64,000 nt of DNA from Alphaproteobacteria bacterium (GTDB lineage Bacteria > Pseudomonadota > Alphaproteobacteria > Micropepsales > Micropepsaceae), in the NCBI GenBank assembly GCA_019245415.1, contig JAFARO010000013.1, positions 186,001 through 250,000 of the forward strand, given 5' to 3'. How positions within the stretch are numbered: the first letter of the stretch is position 1; the number at the start of each line of letters is the position of its first letter. The notes beneath the pieces are model-generated. The model had not been told where the DNA came from, ran no database searches, and saw only the letters and a program-made list of their open reading frames with translations. The position numbers were made by a program, and so were the translations under genes. This document shows, one piece after another, positions 50,741-59,592 of the stretch.

Positions 50741-51811
50741 ATGTCCGACAACCGCCGCAACTCTCTGACCTACAAGGACGCCGGAGTCGATATCGACGCG
50801 GGCGAAGAACTTGTCGCGCGCATCGCGCCCTTGGCCAAGGCCACCCGGCGCAAGGGCAGCGAGGCGGCGCTGGGCGGCTTCGGCGGCCTCTTCGACCTCA
50901 AGGAAGCGGGCTTCAAGGACCCGATCCTCGTCGCGTCAACCGACGGCGTCGGCACCAAGCTCAAGATCGCCATCGAAAGCGGGCGATTCGATGGCATCGG
51001 CCAGGATCTGGTCGCGATGTGCGTCAACGACATCGTCGTGCAGGGCGCCGAGCCGCTGTTCTTTCTCGACTATTACGCCAGCGGGAAGCTCGACGTCGAC
51101 GCCGCGGCGGTGGTGATCGAAGGCATCGCGCGCGCCTGCCGCGATTCCGGCTGCGCGCTGATCGGGGGCGAGACGGCGGAGATGCCGGGCCTCTATGCCA
51201 AGGGCGATTTCGACCTCGCGGGCTTCGCGGTCGGCGCGGTGGAGCGCGGCCATGTCCTGCCGCGCACCTTCGAGATGCGCGAGGGTGACGTGCTGATCGG
51301 TGTCGCCTCGTCGGGCGCGCATTCCAACGGCTTCTCGCTGGTGCGGCGCGTGATGGAGCAGACGGGCCTTGGTCACGACATGCCGGCGCCCTTCGACACG
51401 GGCAAGACTCTCGGCGAAGCACTGCTCGCGCCGACACGGCTCTACGTGAAAAGCGCGCTCGCCGCCATCCGCAGCGGCCATGTGAAGGGCCTCGCCCACA
51501 TCACCGGCGGCGGCATCACCGAAAACCTGCCGCGCTGCCTGCCCGACGGCCTCGACGCCGAGGTGGAACTGAGTGCCTGGGCCGTGCCCAAGGTGTTCGG
51601 CTGGCTGGCAAGGAGCGCCGGCATCGAGGACGCCGAGATGCTGCGCACCTTCAACTGCGGCATCGGGCTGGTGGCGGTGACGGATGTAAAGACCTCGGGC
51701 CATGTCATCGACGCTTTCCAGGAATCGGGCGAAAAGGCGCAGCGCATCGGCCGTCTCGTCCGCGGCGACGGCGAGGCGAAGGTGGTGTATCGGGGTCAGA
51801 TCAAGTGGTGA
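50741..51811 (+). CDS. purM: Phosphoribosylformylglycinamidine cyclo-ligase
   Basis: The AIR synthetase of purine synthesis, 356 residues. [58 protein letters not shown] and [14 protein letters not shown] are the family signatures, and [13 protein letters not shown] the ATP-site loop. ATG 50741 is fixed by the conserved N-terminus; the frame open upstream is shadow. purN follows after a 250-base repeat-containing gap. Confidence 0.96.
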   Translation: MSDNRRNSLTYKDAGVDIDAGEELVARIAPLAKATRRKGSEAALGGFGGLFDLKEAGFKDPILVASTDGVGTKLKIAIESGRFDGIGQDLVAMCVNDIVVQGAEPLFFLDYYASGKLDVDAAAVVIEGIARACRDSGCALIGGETAEMPGLYAKGDFDLAGFAVGAVERGHVLPRTFEMREGDVLIGVASSGAHSNGFSLVRRVMEQTGLGHDMPAPFDTGKTLGEALLAPTRLYVKSALAAIRSGHVKGLAHITGGGITENLPRCLPDGLDAEVELSAWAVPKVFGWLARSAGIEDAEMLRTFNCGIGLVAVTDVKTSGHVIDAFQESGEKAQRIGRLVRGDGEAKVVYRGQIKW

Positions 51812-51846
51812 ATGCAATCACAGAATTGAAAATTGGAAAAAGAATT

Positions 51847-52022
51847 CCCTCTCCCCCATTTTTGGGGGAGAGGGCAAGGGTGAGGGGGATTCGGAAAGCA
51901 GAAGTCAGAAATCAGAAGTCAGAACGCGCTGTATATGCAGTCGATTCCGATTTCCGCCTTCCGAGTTCCGACTTCCGGCACCCCCTCACCCCAACCCTCT
52001 CCCCCAAGTGGGCGAGAGGGGG
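51847..52022. repeat. Large inverted repeat between purM and purN
   Basis: CCCTCTCCCCCATTTTTGGG and onward to 51888 is complementary to CCCCCTCACCCCAACCCTCT and onward to about 52022. The inside contains three near-direct AGAAATCAGAAGTCAGAA-type units and their complement (CCGAGTTCCGACTTCCGG). Total span is about 176 bases. It may form a long stem at RNA level; an effect on purN expression is inference. Confidence 0.75.
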
Positions 52023-52061
52023 AATCCTTTGGGTTGATACCAGTCCATTTGGGTTGACATC

Positions 52062-52664
52062 GTGACCCGCCCCCGCGTGCGCACCGCGGTGTTGATCTCC
52101 GGCCGCGGGAGCAATCTCAAGAGCCTGATCGAGGCCTCAGCCTCGCCGGACTTTCCTGCCGAGATCGTGCTGGTGATCTCCAATGTCGAGAGCGCCGGCG
52201 GATTGGCGTTCGCGCGCGAGGCCGGCATCGCCACACGCGTCATCCCGCACAAGCCTTTTCCCTCGCGCGAGGCTTTCGATGCCGAGATCGATGCGGCCCT
52301 GCGCGCGGCAGATGTGGCGCTGATCTGCGAAGCCGGGTTCATGCGCATCCATTCGGCGTGGTTCGTCAAGCGCTGGGAGAACCGCATCCTCAACATCCAT
52401 CCCTCGCTGCTGCCGCTGTTCAAGGGCACCAAGGTGCACGAACAGGTGCTTGCCGCAGGCGCGAAGGAGAGCGGCGCGACGGTGCACTTTCTCGTCCCCG
52501 AACTCGACAGCGGTCCAATCGTCGTGCAAGCGCGCGTGCCGGTGTTGGACGGCGACACTGTGGAAACCCTGTCCGCGCGGGTGCTCGAGACCGAGCACAC
52601 GCTCTATCCCGAAGCGCTCAGGATGGTGGCGCAGACGCTCGCCAAACGTTCCGCCGGGGCCTGA
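52062..52664 (+). CDS. purN: Phosphoribosylglycinamide formyltransferase
   Basis: Third enzyme of purine synthesis, 200 residues. VLISGRGSNLKSLIEA, the catalytic NIHPSLLPLFKG and GATVHFLVPELDSGPIV are complete. The start is GTG 52062. The 3' end (VLDGDTVETLSARVLETEH) has a second, diverged copy at 56282-56389, on the far side of the FkbH/sulfotransferase cluster. Confidence 0.95.
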   Translation: MTRPRVRTAVLISGRGSNLKSLIEASASPDFPAEIVLVISNVESAGGLAFAREAGIATRVIPHKPFPSREAFDAEIDAALRAADVALICEAGFMRIHSAWFVKRWENRILNIHPSLLPLFKGTKVHEQVLAAGAKESGATVHFLVPELDSGPIVVQARVPVLDGDTVETLSARVLETEHTLYPEALRMVAQTLAKRSAGA

Positions 52665-52671
52665 GCGGGCG

Positions 52672-54369
52672 CTATTGCGCGGCCTGGGCCGCCCATTCCT
52701 GGGCAGCGGCAGTGGCCCTGTCGCGCGTGCCGAGCGCCGGACCGGGCATTCCGGACTCGGTCAGGATGTGGCGGGCGAGAATGAAGTAACCGGCCGGCGA
52801 GAAATGGCGCTGGTCGAGCAGTTCCTGACGCGGGATCAGCGTATCGACGTCGACGTAGCGAAAGCGCGGATTGGCCAGGCAATAGGCCCGGCAGGCCTCG
52901 TTGAAGGCTTTGCGCTTGGCCAATTTTTCTTCGTTGCCCGCCGCCAACGTCGAATAGCCGATGACGAAGATCTGCGCCTCGTCGCGCGCCAGGCGATGAA
53001 CCCGGTCGAAGCCCTTGAGGATGAGGCGCGTGCATTCTTCCGGTTCCATCTCGAGCCGGCGTACGCGCTCGCGCAGCGCCACGCCGCCGATCTCGACGTC
53101 GAGAGCTTCCTCCGGCAGTCGCAGCTGGACGCCGTCGAGCGCATAATATTCGCCGTTGATGGCGCCGAACATGCACAAGAGGATCAGGTCGGAGGTCGCC
53201 ACGCCTTCGTCGAATTCGAGCGCGTCCTCGTAAGTCCAGGTCGGCAGCAGCGCCGCACAGTTGCGCAGCGCCTCGCGATCGCTCAGCAGGAAGCCGAAAT
53301 CGTCGTAGCGCACGTTGAGCCCGGATTTGACCTTGTTGACGAATTCGAGGCGGTTGGTGCTGCAATAGCTCGACAGCCGGAGCAGGTCGCAGCCGCCGAG
53401 CAGCAGCAGCTTTCCGCCGTTCGCCGCGCCGTCTTCGCCCTGGCCTTCGCCCCTGTTGATCCAGTCGATGCGTGTTCGACCCTCGAGGCCGTAGGAGACC
53501 GGCTCCACGATGTCGATCTCCGGCCGGTCGAGCAGATCGTAGATGTATTGCTCGATGCCCATGTTCATCGTGCGGCAGGAAAACACGAAATGGCGCAGCT
53601 TCTTCTTGTTGGGACGGCGCGCCATCTGGAAGAAGCCGACCAGGCCGTAGTCGCCGTAATTGTCGCGCACCCACACGCACCCGGAATGCAGGGCGAAGGC
53701 GCGCAGCGATTCGCGGAAGCGCGCGAGCTGGGCCGGCTTCTCCAGGCGCTTCTTGGTATAGTTCAGCTGGTTGGCGCGATTGATGAGCTCGACCACGCGG
53801 TCGAAATTGGCTTCCACGTCGTAATCGATGGTGACCCGGATGTCGCTCTGGCGCAGGAACTCCTCGTTGGAGACCGTGCTGGTGCTGCGCACCTCGGCCT
53901 TCTTCTGCAGGAAGCGGTACTGGTTGAGGCGCGTGAGCTCCGGATCGGGCTTGCCGGCGAGATGGGGATGATCGAGCAAACCCTCGAGCACGTCGGAAGG
54001 GTGCGCGGCCATGATGCCGGGGTTGAAATAGCGCGCTTCCTCCAGATTGGCGGGATTGTCGTCGAGAAAGAGAACGTTCTCGGCGCGCAACGCCGCCGTC
54101 TCGATCATTTCGGCGATGGCCTTGCCCTTGGGCTCGAAACGGATGACGGGAAAGACGAAATAGTCCCAGGCGCCCAGCTCCTCGAGCTTGGCGCGCGCCG
54201 TGGCGTGATCGTTCTTCGAGCAGATGGAGTTGACGATGCCGCGCTTCGACAGCTCGACGACGCGCGCGACATTGTCCGCGACAGGCGTGATGCCGCCTTC
54301 GGCAAGGGTGCCTTGCCAGAAAGTGTCGTCCAGGTCCCAGACGACCAGCTTAACCTTGTTCGCGATCAT
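52672..54369 (-). CDS. FkbH-like HAD-family protein
   Basis: 565 residues. HAD phosphatase domain at the N-terminus with KLVVWDLDDTFWQGTLAEGG (DxDxT), SICSKNDHATA and LFLDDNPANLEEAR; a GNAT-like middle (RVTIDYDVEANFDRVVELINRANQLNYTKK split as typical of FkbH) and a C-terminal SGNH-like part ending in LLDQRHFSPAGYFILARHIL. FkbH proteins load a glyceryl unit onto carrier proteins or modify surface polysaccharides; no carrier protein gene is nearby, so the latter is likelier. The gene is convergent with purN (7-base gap). Confidence 0.85.
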   Translation of the reverse strand: MIANKVKLVVWDLDDTFWQGTLAEGGITPVADNVARVVELSKRGIVNSICSKNDHATARAKLEELGAWDYFVFPVIRFEPKGKAIAEMIETAALRAENVLFLDDNPANLEEARYFNPGIMAAHPSDVLEGLLDHPHLAGKPDPELTRLNQYRFLQKKAEVRSTSTVSNEEFLRQSDIRVTIDYDVEANFDRVVELINRANQLNYTKKRLEKPAQLARFRESLRAFALHSGCVWVRDNYGDYGLVGFFQMARRPNKKKLRHFVFSCRTMNMGIEQYIYDLLDRPEIDIVEPVSYGLEGRTRIDWINRGEGQGEDGAANGGKLLLLGGCDLLRLSSYCSTNRLEFVNKVKSGLNVRYDDFGFLLSDREALRNCAALLPTWTYEDALEFDEGVATSDLILLCMFGAINGEYYALDGVQLRLPEEALDVEIGGVALRERVRRLEMEPEECTRLILKGFDRVHRLARDEAQIFVIGYSTLAAGNEEKLAKRKAFNEACRAYCLANPRFRYVDVDTLIPRQELLDQRHFSPAGYFILARHILTESGMPGPALGTRDRATAAAQEWAAQAAQ

Positions 54370-54441
54370 GCATGCCCGGTCTTACGCCCGCCGCCCGTGG
54401 GGTCGGCCAAGTCCTTCTTAGCACGGCGAAATTCGGGCGCG

Positions 54442-55305
54442 CTAGAAGCCGTATTTTGCCGCCCATTGCCGCGCCGGACCGCCGAACATCGCCGCGCCGG
54501 CGATGAGTTCGCCCTTCAGGAACTCGGCGAGCGCGCGCTCCAGCTCCGGCGTCAGTTCCAGCTTCTTGTAGTCCTTTTTGCGGTTGAAGGCGGCGTCGAC
54601 GCCCGCGCTCTCCTTGCCGGGATCGGCGCCCAGGAACACCAGAGCCTCGCGCCGCGCTTCCTGCGGACGCGCCGCGATGTCGTCGAAGAACAAGTGCTTG
54701 AAGCGCCCCGGTCTCACATGGGCGCTCCAGCGCGCGGCGACGCGGGTGGCGCTGGAGAATTTCTGCAGCCTGGCGCTGCGCTCGAGAAACCTGCGGAAGG
54801 CCTGCGCGCTGTCGAGCGCGCCGCGATCGAAGCGGCCCTGACGGTGCCACTGGCTGATATGCGACCAGGTGCGCGCGACCGGATCGCGCACCAGAAGAAC
54901 GATCGCGAGGTCCGGCAGCGCCGTCATCACTTCGGCCACCAGCGCATCGTCGAGCTCGCCATATTGCGGCGTGATGTCGCCGGAAATCCGATCGCCTTTG
55001 TGCGCGAACAGCGCGGCGTAGCGTGCGACGTCGCGCGGCAGCGCGCGGTGCGAGGCGTATTCCTCCAGGAAAGCGCGGTCGCGCGCATCGATGGGCGTGC
55101 GCCGCGTGGCGCCGGGACGCGAGGTGCTGCGCTCCTGGTCCAGCACCTTGCGCGCATTGCGGCCGATGTCCGAGTCGCGCTCGAGATAGTGCATCTCCTT
55201 CAAGGGCGGCATCCAGAAATCGGGATGACCCTGAAGCTGGTCGTAGAGCCACTGCGTCCCGGCCTTGTGCATGCCGATGCAGAGGAAGTCGGGGCCGAGA
55301 GGCAT
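54442..55305 (-). CDS. Sulfotransferase family protein
   Basis: 287 residues. CIGMHKAGTQWLYDQL is the PAPS 5'-phosphosulfate loop and IVLLVRDPVARTWSHISQW the 3'-phosphate segment; GDITPQYGELDD is the usual acceptor-side element. It is a cytoplasmic enzyme, with sulfation of a saccharide or lipid likely. It lies 72 bases upstream of the FkbH gene in the same direction. Confidence 0.88.
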   Translation of the reverse strand: MPLGPDFLCIGMHKAGTQWLYDQLQGHPDFWMPPLKEMHYLERDSDIGRNARKVLDQERSTSRPGATRRTPIDARDRAFLEEYASHRALPRDVARYAALFAHKGDRISGDITPQYGELDDALVAEVMTALPDLAIVLLVRDPVARTWSHISQWHRQGRFDRGALDSAQAFRRFLERSARLQKFSSATRVAARWSAHVRPGRFKHLFFDDIAARPQEARREALVFLGADPGKESAGVDAAFNRKKDYKKLELTPELERALAEFLKGELIAGAAMFGGPARQWAAKYGF

Positions 55306-55393
55306 GGGGAAATGAACTCGATGGAAGGTGATGGGCGAGCCTAGCAGAGGCCGAAGCGGCGCGTGAACCGCCCCGCGCCGGTGCGGGCGAGGA

Positions 55394-56203
55394 TCAGGCC
55401 GCGTCCGAGGCCGCCGGGCACGGGAGCTTGCCGCCCGAGAGAGCCTCCAGCTTCGCCAGGATGGCGTCCAGCATCAGCGCGCCGAACGCCTGGTTCATGT
55501 GCTTGTTGTACTCCTCGCGCATCCCGCGCTTGTTCATCGGCGCGCCGAGCGCGAATTCGCTGCGGGTGAAGCAGGGCGGCGCGATGGTGTCGTCGCCCTG
55601 CCCGACCAGCGCGGCGCCCAGCTCGGTGCAGGCCGCGGACATCGCGTCGGACATTTCGCGGTAGAGTGTCGCAAGATAGCACGCATCGGCGAACCGCGCC
55701 GGCATGCTCGGCAATTGCTCCATGAACAAACTCTCCGGAGGCAAGGGTGTCGGGCAAACCACGACCGGCCCCTTGTAATCCTTTCGCATCTTCGCGAGCA
55801 GCGAGAGCGCCGCGCTCTCGGCGATCGTCGCGCGCAGCATCGCGGCGAAGCAGGCGGAGGAAACCAGCGCGCCCTCGCCGCCGTACCTCAGATGCTTGAC
55901 GGTCGCGAACTCTTTGCCGAGCTCCAGCACTTTGTCGAAGGACAGGCCGATCGCATAGAAGACGACGGCGTCGTAGCGCGCGAGGACGATCTTCTCCTCG
56001 CCGCCCGAGGTCCGCTGGAAAGCGAGCCGCACCTCGGGGCTGGGGTGCGCGATGATTCCGTTGCGGTAGGCGAGCTGGCGCATCTTGGCGCCGCCCTTGG
56101 CGAAAAAGGTGAGCGAAGGCGAAGACGCCGCGGCGCGGCTGGACCATGCCTGCTTGATGGCGCCGGCATGCGAACTGCCCAGGATGCAGAGGGAATACGC
56201 CAT
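55394..56203 (-). CDS. SGNH-like hypothetical protein
   Basis: 269 residues from ATG 56203. The N-terminus LCILGSSHAGAIKQAWSSRA has the GxSHxxAI form of SGNH-type proteins found in capsule and sulfotransferase gene clusters, but no clear catalytic D-x-x-H is visible near the C-terminus (HMNQAFG is the only candidate). Function unknown; probably acts with the FkbH and sulfotransferase genes downstream. The frame upstream of 56203 overlaps a purN fragment in antisense and is not coding. Confidence 0.65.
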   Translation of the reverse strand: MAYSLCILGSSHAGAIKQAWSSRAAASSPSLTFFAKGGAKMRQLAYRNGIIAHPSPEVRLAFQRTSGGEEKIVLARYDAVVFYAIGLSFDKVLELGKEFATVKHLRYGGEGALVSSACFAAMLRATIAESAALSLLAKMRKDYKGPVVVCPTPLPPESLFMEQLPSMPARFADACYLATLYREMSDAMSAACTELGAALVGQGDDTIAPPCFTRSEFALGAPMNKRGMREEYNKHMNQAFGALMLDAILAKLEALSGGKLPCPAASDAA

Positions 56204-56281
56204 GACCGGGCCGGGAGCAGGGTGTTGTCGGTGCGGCCGCAATCTAAGCGGTCCGGGTGGCCATTGCCAATGCGCTCTGTC

Positions 56282-56389
56282 GCCCGCGTGCAATTGCTCG
56301 ACGGCGACACGGTGGAAACGCTCGCCGCGCGCGTGCTGGAAGCGGAGCACCGGCTGTATCCGCAGGCGCTGAAGACGGTGGCGGGATAG
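56282..56389 (+). pseudogene. Diverged 3'-end fragment of purN
   Basis: The plus strand reads ARVQLLDGDTVETLAARVLE then AEHRLYPQALKTVAG and a stop. This matches the purN C-terminus ARVPVLDGDTVETLSARVLE, TEHTLYPEALRMVAQ over about 35 residues with conservative changes. No other purN part is present. It lies just upstream of the SGNH-like gene, in purN's orientation, so the accessory cluster lies between purN and a duplicate of its own 3' end. Confidence 0.85.
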
Positions 56390-56440
56390 GCGGCCCACGG
56401 CGTAGACGGACCTGCTTGCTTTGGTTGCGGATCAATCACG

Positions 56441-58429
56441 TTAGCGGAAGGTAGCCAAAACCTTTTGTATATGAACCACGCGACCTTCCAGCGTGGCTCG
56501 CGACAGCGCTCTCGCGAGATGAAAACGGGCAATGTCCTGCTCCTGATTGAGCGCCGCAGCCAATCCGTACGCGTAGTGCAGATCGCCAGTGCTTGCCTCT
56601 TCCGCTTCTTGCAACCGGGTCTCGAATTCAATTTTGCAAAATTGGTACTCAGACTTGAAAAATTTGGCGGCAGCAGCCGTGAACGCGGCCGCCACGGATA
56701 CCGTCAAGGCTTCGTCGAGGCGTCCAGCCTCCCAGTATTGCTTTATTGGGCTCTGAAGCGCTGTGCTGAATCGATAAGGCAAATTGAAATAGATGTCGAG
56801 GAGGGCCTCAGCTTTGTATGCAAGGACGGACCGGGAAAACAGAACTTCATAAACCGACCTGCCGGTGAAATAGCCCAACTTTTTAAATTCCAAGACTTCT
56901 TCAACCGCATCTGAAAAAGCGACAATCTTCGATATCGCACTCGCGAGTTCGGCCTCCGAAGGGTTTCGACCTCTGAACTGTAATAGATCAGCCAGAATCT
57001 TGCGAGCGTCGTCATAGGACGTTCCAATGCTGACCAATTTAGTAAAGGTCACCTCGGTGGGCTTCACGCCCTCCTTCTTCATCTCTTCCAGGATCGCGCG
57101 ACCCGCCGCGTAGTCGTTCGTCAGGTTGATCAATGTGCTGAATGTCACTTCGTTGGGCTTCACGCCCTCCTTCTTCATCTCTTCCAGAATCGTGCGACCC
57201 GTCGCGTAGTCGTTCGCCAGGTTGATCAATGTGCTGAATGTCACCTCGTTGGGCTTCACGCCCTCCTTCTTCATCTCTTCCAGGATCGCGCGACCCGTCG
57301 CGTAGTCGTTCGTCAGGTTGATCAATGTGCTGAATGTCACCTCGTCGGGCTTCACGCCCTCCTTCTTCATCTCTTCCAGAATCGCGCGACCCGTCGCGTA
57401 GTCGTTCGTCAGGTTGATCAACGTATTGAAGGTCACCTCGTCGGGCTTCACGCCCTCCTTCTTCATCTCTTCCAGAATCGAGAGGGCGCCATTCGTGTCA
57501 CGGCAGCGCGCCATCAACGCAGTGAAAGCTATGACGAGGCTACGTTCGTATCGCAACCTTCTCTCTGCCTGCAGACCCTCGATTTTCAGAGCGCGACTGT
57601 AGCAGTCCTTCGCGTATTCGTAATTGAATTCCGAGAAAGCCAAGGAACCGAGCGAAGCAAGGGAGCGTGCATAGTTCTCACCTGTGTTGAGGAAATTGTC
57701 CCGACATTCTTCGTAAAGATCCCTGCTCATACTGGACGCTTGTTCCAGCAGTTGCCGCGCGGTCTCACGATCCCCCTGGGCGATCGCGGACGCCGCTTTG
57801 ATACGGCGTTCCTGAATCAGCGACGGTTCGTTCGTCTTTTCCAGCAGCGAAATCCGCAACCGCCCTATTTCGCCGGCTAGGCTTCGCAGAGCTGCGGGCC
57901 AAAGAACGGGATCGGTATTTGTGTCTCCGACCTCAGTCAAGAAATCGATCAGATACTGCCGTAGCGCTTCGTAAGACAGACCCACATCCGATAGCTGCCT
58001 ATTCAAAGACGCGATGACGTCATTCAATGTTTCGATCGTGCGCACGTCAGCACTTCGCGAACGCGCGAGGCTAGCTATGCCTTTTTCGATTTCGGCGAGT
58101 GAATCCGCCGGTTTCAACCGGCCGAACAGATCGTCGATATGAGTCTGCGGTATCTTTAGTGCCTGCACGTATCGACTAATCGTGTCTGCATTGGGGCGCG
58201 CATATCGTCCGTTGATCACATCGGATACCCGAGGCGCCCTTTCCTCGTCGCCATACACCAGTCGAGCAACATCCTGAAGCTGCAATCCGTGTTGCACCAT
58301 GTATCTTCGCACCAACGCACCAAATTGCAGACCAAGCGAGTTCGTGTCCTCTTCGCGAACTTTCGCGAAGTTTCGCGAACGACCTTTGGGTGCTCCCCGC
58401 CTAGATTCGCGATGGTTCGAACCTGTCAT
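56441..58429 (-). CDS. XRE-type HTH protein with TPR-like and PPR-like repeats
   Basis: 662 residues. Residues 1-30 are basic; residues 33-95 form an XRE-like helix-turn-helix (LQLQDVARLVYGDEERAPRV then SDVINGRYARPN). Residues 170-315 are helical with a TPR-like pair (YARSLASLGSLAFSEFNYEY). Residues 318-477 hold five 32-residue repeats, each with ILEEMKKEGVKPDEVTF-type sequence, the consensus of pentatricopeptide (PPR) repeats but three residues shorter than the usual 35. The C-terminal 185 residues are helical and unrecognised. PPR proteins bind RNA and are rare in bacteria. No toxin or partner gene is evident. It occupies the position next to argF where hslO is common. Confidence 0.8.
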   Translation of the reverse strand: MTGSNHRESRRGAPKGRSRNFAKVREEDTNSLGLQFGALVRRYMVQHGLQLQDVARLVYGDEERAPRVSDVINGRYARPNADTISRYVQALKIPQTHIDDLFGRLKPADSLAEIEKGIASLARSRSADVRTIETLNDVIASLNRQLSDVGLSYEALRQYLIDFLTEVGDTNTDPVLWPAALRSLAGEIGRLRISLLEKTNEPSLIQERRIKAASAIAQGDRETARQLLEQASSMSRDLYEECRDNFLNTGENYARSLASLGSLAFSEFNYEYAKDCYSRALKIEGLQAERRLRYERSLVIAFTALMARCRDTNGALSILEEMKKEGVKPDEVTFNTLINLTNDYATGRAILEEMKKEGVKPDEVTFSTLINLTNDYATGRAILEEMKKEGVKPNEVTFSTLINLANDYATGRTILEEMKKEGVKPNEVTFSTLINLTNDYAAGRAILEEMKKEGVKPTEVTFTKLVSIGTSYDDARKILADLLQFRGRNPSEAELASAISKIVAFSDAVEEVLEFKKLGYFTGRSVYEVLFSRSVLAYKAEALLDIYFNLPYRFSTALQSPIKQYWEAGRLDEALTVSVAAAFTAAAAKFFKSEYQFCKIEFETRLQEAEEASTGDLHYAYGLAAALNQEQDIARFHLARALSRATLEGRVVHIQKVLATFR
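56999..57478 (-). repeat. Five tandem 96-bp in-frame repeats (PPR-like units)
   Basis: The block CTCCTTCTTCATCTCTTCCA recurs at exactly 96-base intervals (57071, 57167, 57263, 57359, 57455). Units 1-4 are almost identical and the fifth diverges after VTF. Near identity at third positions points to recent expansion or gene conversion. The repeat number may vary among strains. Confidence 0.92.
58352..58379. promoter_or_regulatory. Three 10-bp-spaced TTCGCGAA palindromes
   Basis: TTCGCGAA occurs at 58352-58359, 58362-58369 and 58372-58379, i.e. in helical phase. The sites lie inside codons 17-26 of the HTH-PPR gene and 91-118 bases upstream of the divergent small ORF at 58470. This arrangement fits an operator for cooperative binding by the HTH protein itself. 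Function is inference. Confidence 0.55.
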
Positions 58430-58469
58430 CTCGCCGTCCGGACGGCACTCAACCGGAAAGGAAAGTGCC

Positions 58470-58601
58470 GTGAATCATCTATCGCACAAAGCGATCTACC
58501 TCGCTCTAGCCTTGGTTTATACACTCGAGTTCTTCGGCGGGAAAAGCGAAGTATCGCTGATATTCCTGGCGATCTCTTATCTCGCACTGTCCGTTAAATA
58601 G
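58470..58601 (+). CDS. Tiny two-helix membrane protein
   Basis: 43 residues from GTG 58470: IYLALALVYTLEFFGG, then SLIFLAISYLALSVK, two hydrophobic helices with a Gly-Gly-Lys-Ser turn. GGAAAGGAAAG lies just upstream of the start. It is divergent from the HTH-PPR gene across 40 bases and convergent with argF. Conservation cannot be judged from the sequence alone. Confidence 0.45.
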   Translation: MNHLSHKAIYLALALVYTLEFFGGKSEVSLIFLAISYLALSVK

Positions 58602-58621
58602 AATTGGCGGACTCCCGCTCT

Positions 58622-59560
58622 CTAAATTGGGGGGCGGGAGTCCCCCAAACACCACTTCAATATCGCCTTCTGCGCGTGGAGGCGGTTTTCGGCTTCGTCC
58701 CACACGGCGCTTTGCGGGCCGTCGATGACCTCGTCGGTGACTTCCTCGCCGCGATGCGCCGGCAGGCAGTGCATGAAGATGGCGTCCGTCTTCGCCCGCG
58801 CCATCAGCCGCGCATTGACCTGATAGGCCGCGAGCAGATTGTGCCGCTTGGTGGTGTCCTCGTCGCCCATCGACACCCAGGCGTCGCTGACCACGCAATC
58901 CGCGCCGTCGACCGCTTCCTGCGGATCGCTGGTGAACGCGACGCGCGCCTTCTCGGCCCGCACCCAGTCGCGCAGGGACTCGCGCGCCTGCAGCTCCTTC
59001 GGCGCCGCGACGCGCAATTCGAAGCCGAGCTTCGCTGCCGCATGCACCCAGGAGGTGCAGACATTGTTGGCGTCGCCGCTCCACGCCACGGTGGCGCCTT
59101 CGATCGGGCCCTTCTTCTCCTCATAGGTCATCACGTCGGCCATCACCTGGCAGGGATGGGAGATTCGCGTCAGCCCGTTGATCACCGGGATGGTGGCGTT
59201 TTGGGCCAACTCGCGCACCATGTCGTGGTCGAGCAGGCGGATCATCACCGCGTCGACATAGCGCGACAGCACGCGCGCGGTGTCGGCGATGGTCTCCTCG
59301 CGGGCGAGCTGCATGTCGCGGCCGCTCATCATGATGGTGGTGCCGCCAAGCTGGGTCATGGCGACGTCGAAGGAGATGCGCGTGCGCGTCGAGTGGCGGT
59401 CGAAGATCAGCGCCAGCACGCGGCCGTCGAGCGGGCGGTCGGCATCGGGCGTGCCGCGCGGCAGGCCGGCGCGGTCTTGCTTTCGCGCCTTCGCCTCGTC
59501 GAGCAGCGCGCGCAACGTGACGCGGTCGAAATCGGCGATGTCGAGGAAGTGACGGGTCAT
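58622..59560 (-). CDS. argF: Ornithine carbamoyltransferase
   Basis: 312 residues. Carbamoyl phosphate loop [23 protein letters not shown] (HPxQ), ornithine-side [10 protein letters not shown] and [11 protein letters not shown] are intact. It converts ornithine to citrulline in arginine synthesis. It follows argD across a palindromic repeat; the standard argD-argF order. Confidence 0.96.
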   Translation of the reverse strand: MTRHFLDIADFDRVTLRALLDEAKARKQDRAGLPRGTPDADRPLDGRVLALIFDRHSTRTRISFDVAMTQLGGTTIMMSGRDMQLAREETIADTARVLSRYVDAVMIRLLDHDMVRELAQNATIPVINGLTRISHPCQVMADVMTYEEKKGPIEGATVAWSGDANNVCTSWVHAAAKLGFELRVAAPKELQARESLRDWVRAEKARVAFTSDPQEAVDGADCVVSDAWVSMGDEDTTKRHNLLAAYQVNARLMARAKTDAIFMHCLPAHRGEEVTDEVIDGPQSAVWDEAENRLHAQKAILKWCLGDSRPPI

Positions 59561-59592
59561 TGTTCCTTACTCATCCAGCGTTCAGAAAGTAT

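Noticed and set aside
56999-57478. Regular 96-bp repeats, considered as CRISPR or satellite
   Set aside because: Units are directly adjacent without unique spacers and are in frame within a protein gene.
58414-58423. GGTTCGAACC, considered as a tRNA T-loop
   Set aside because: The flanking bases do not form a T-stem or acceptor stem; it is a palindrome at the start of the HTH-PPR gene.
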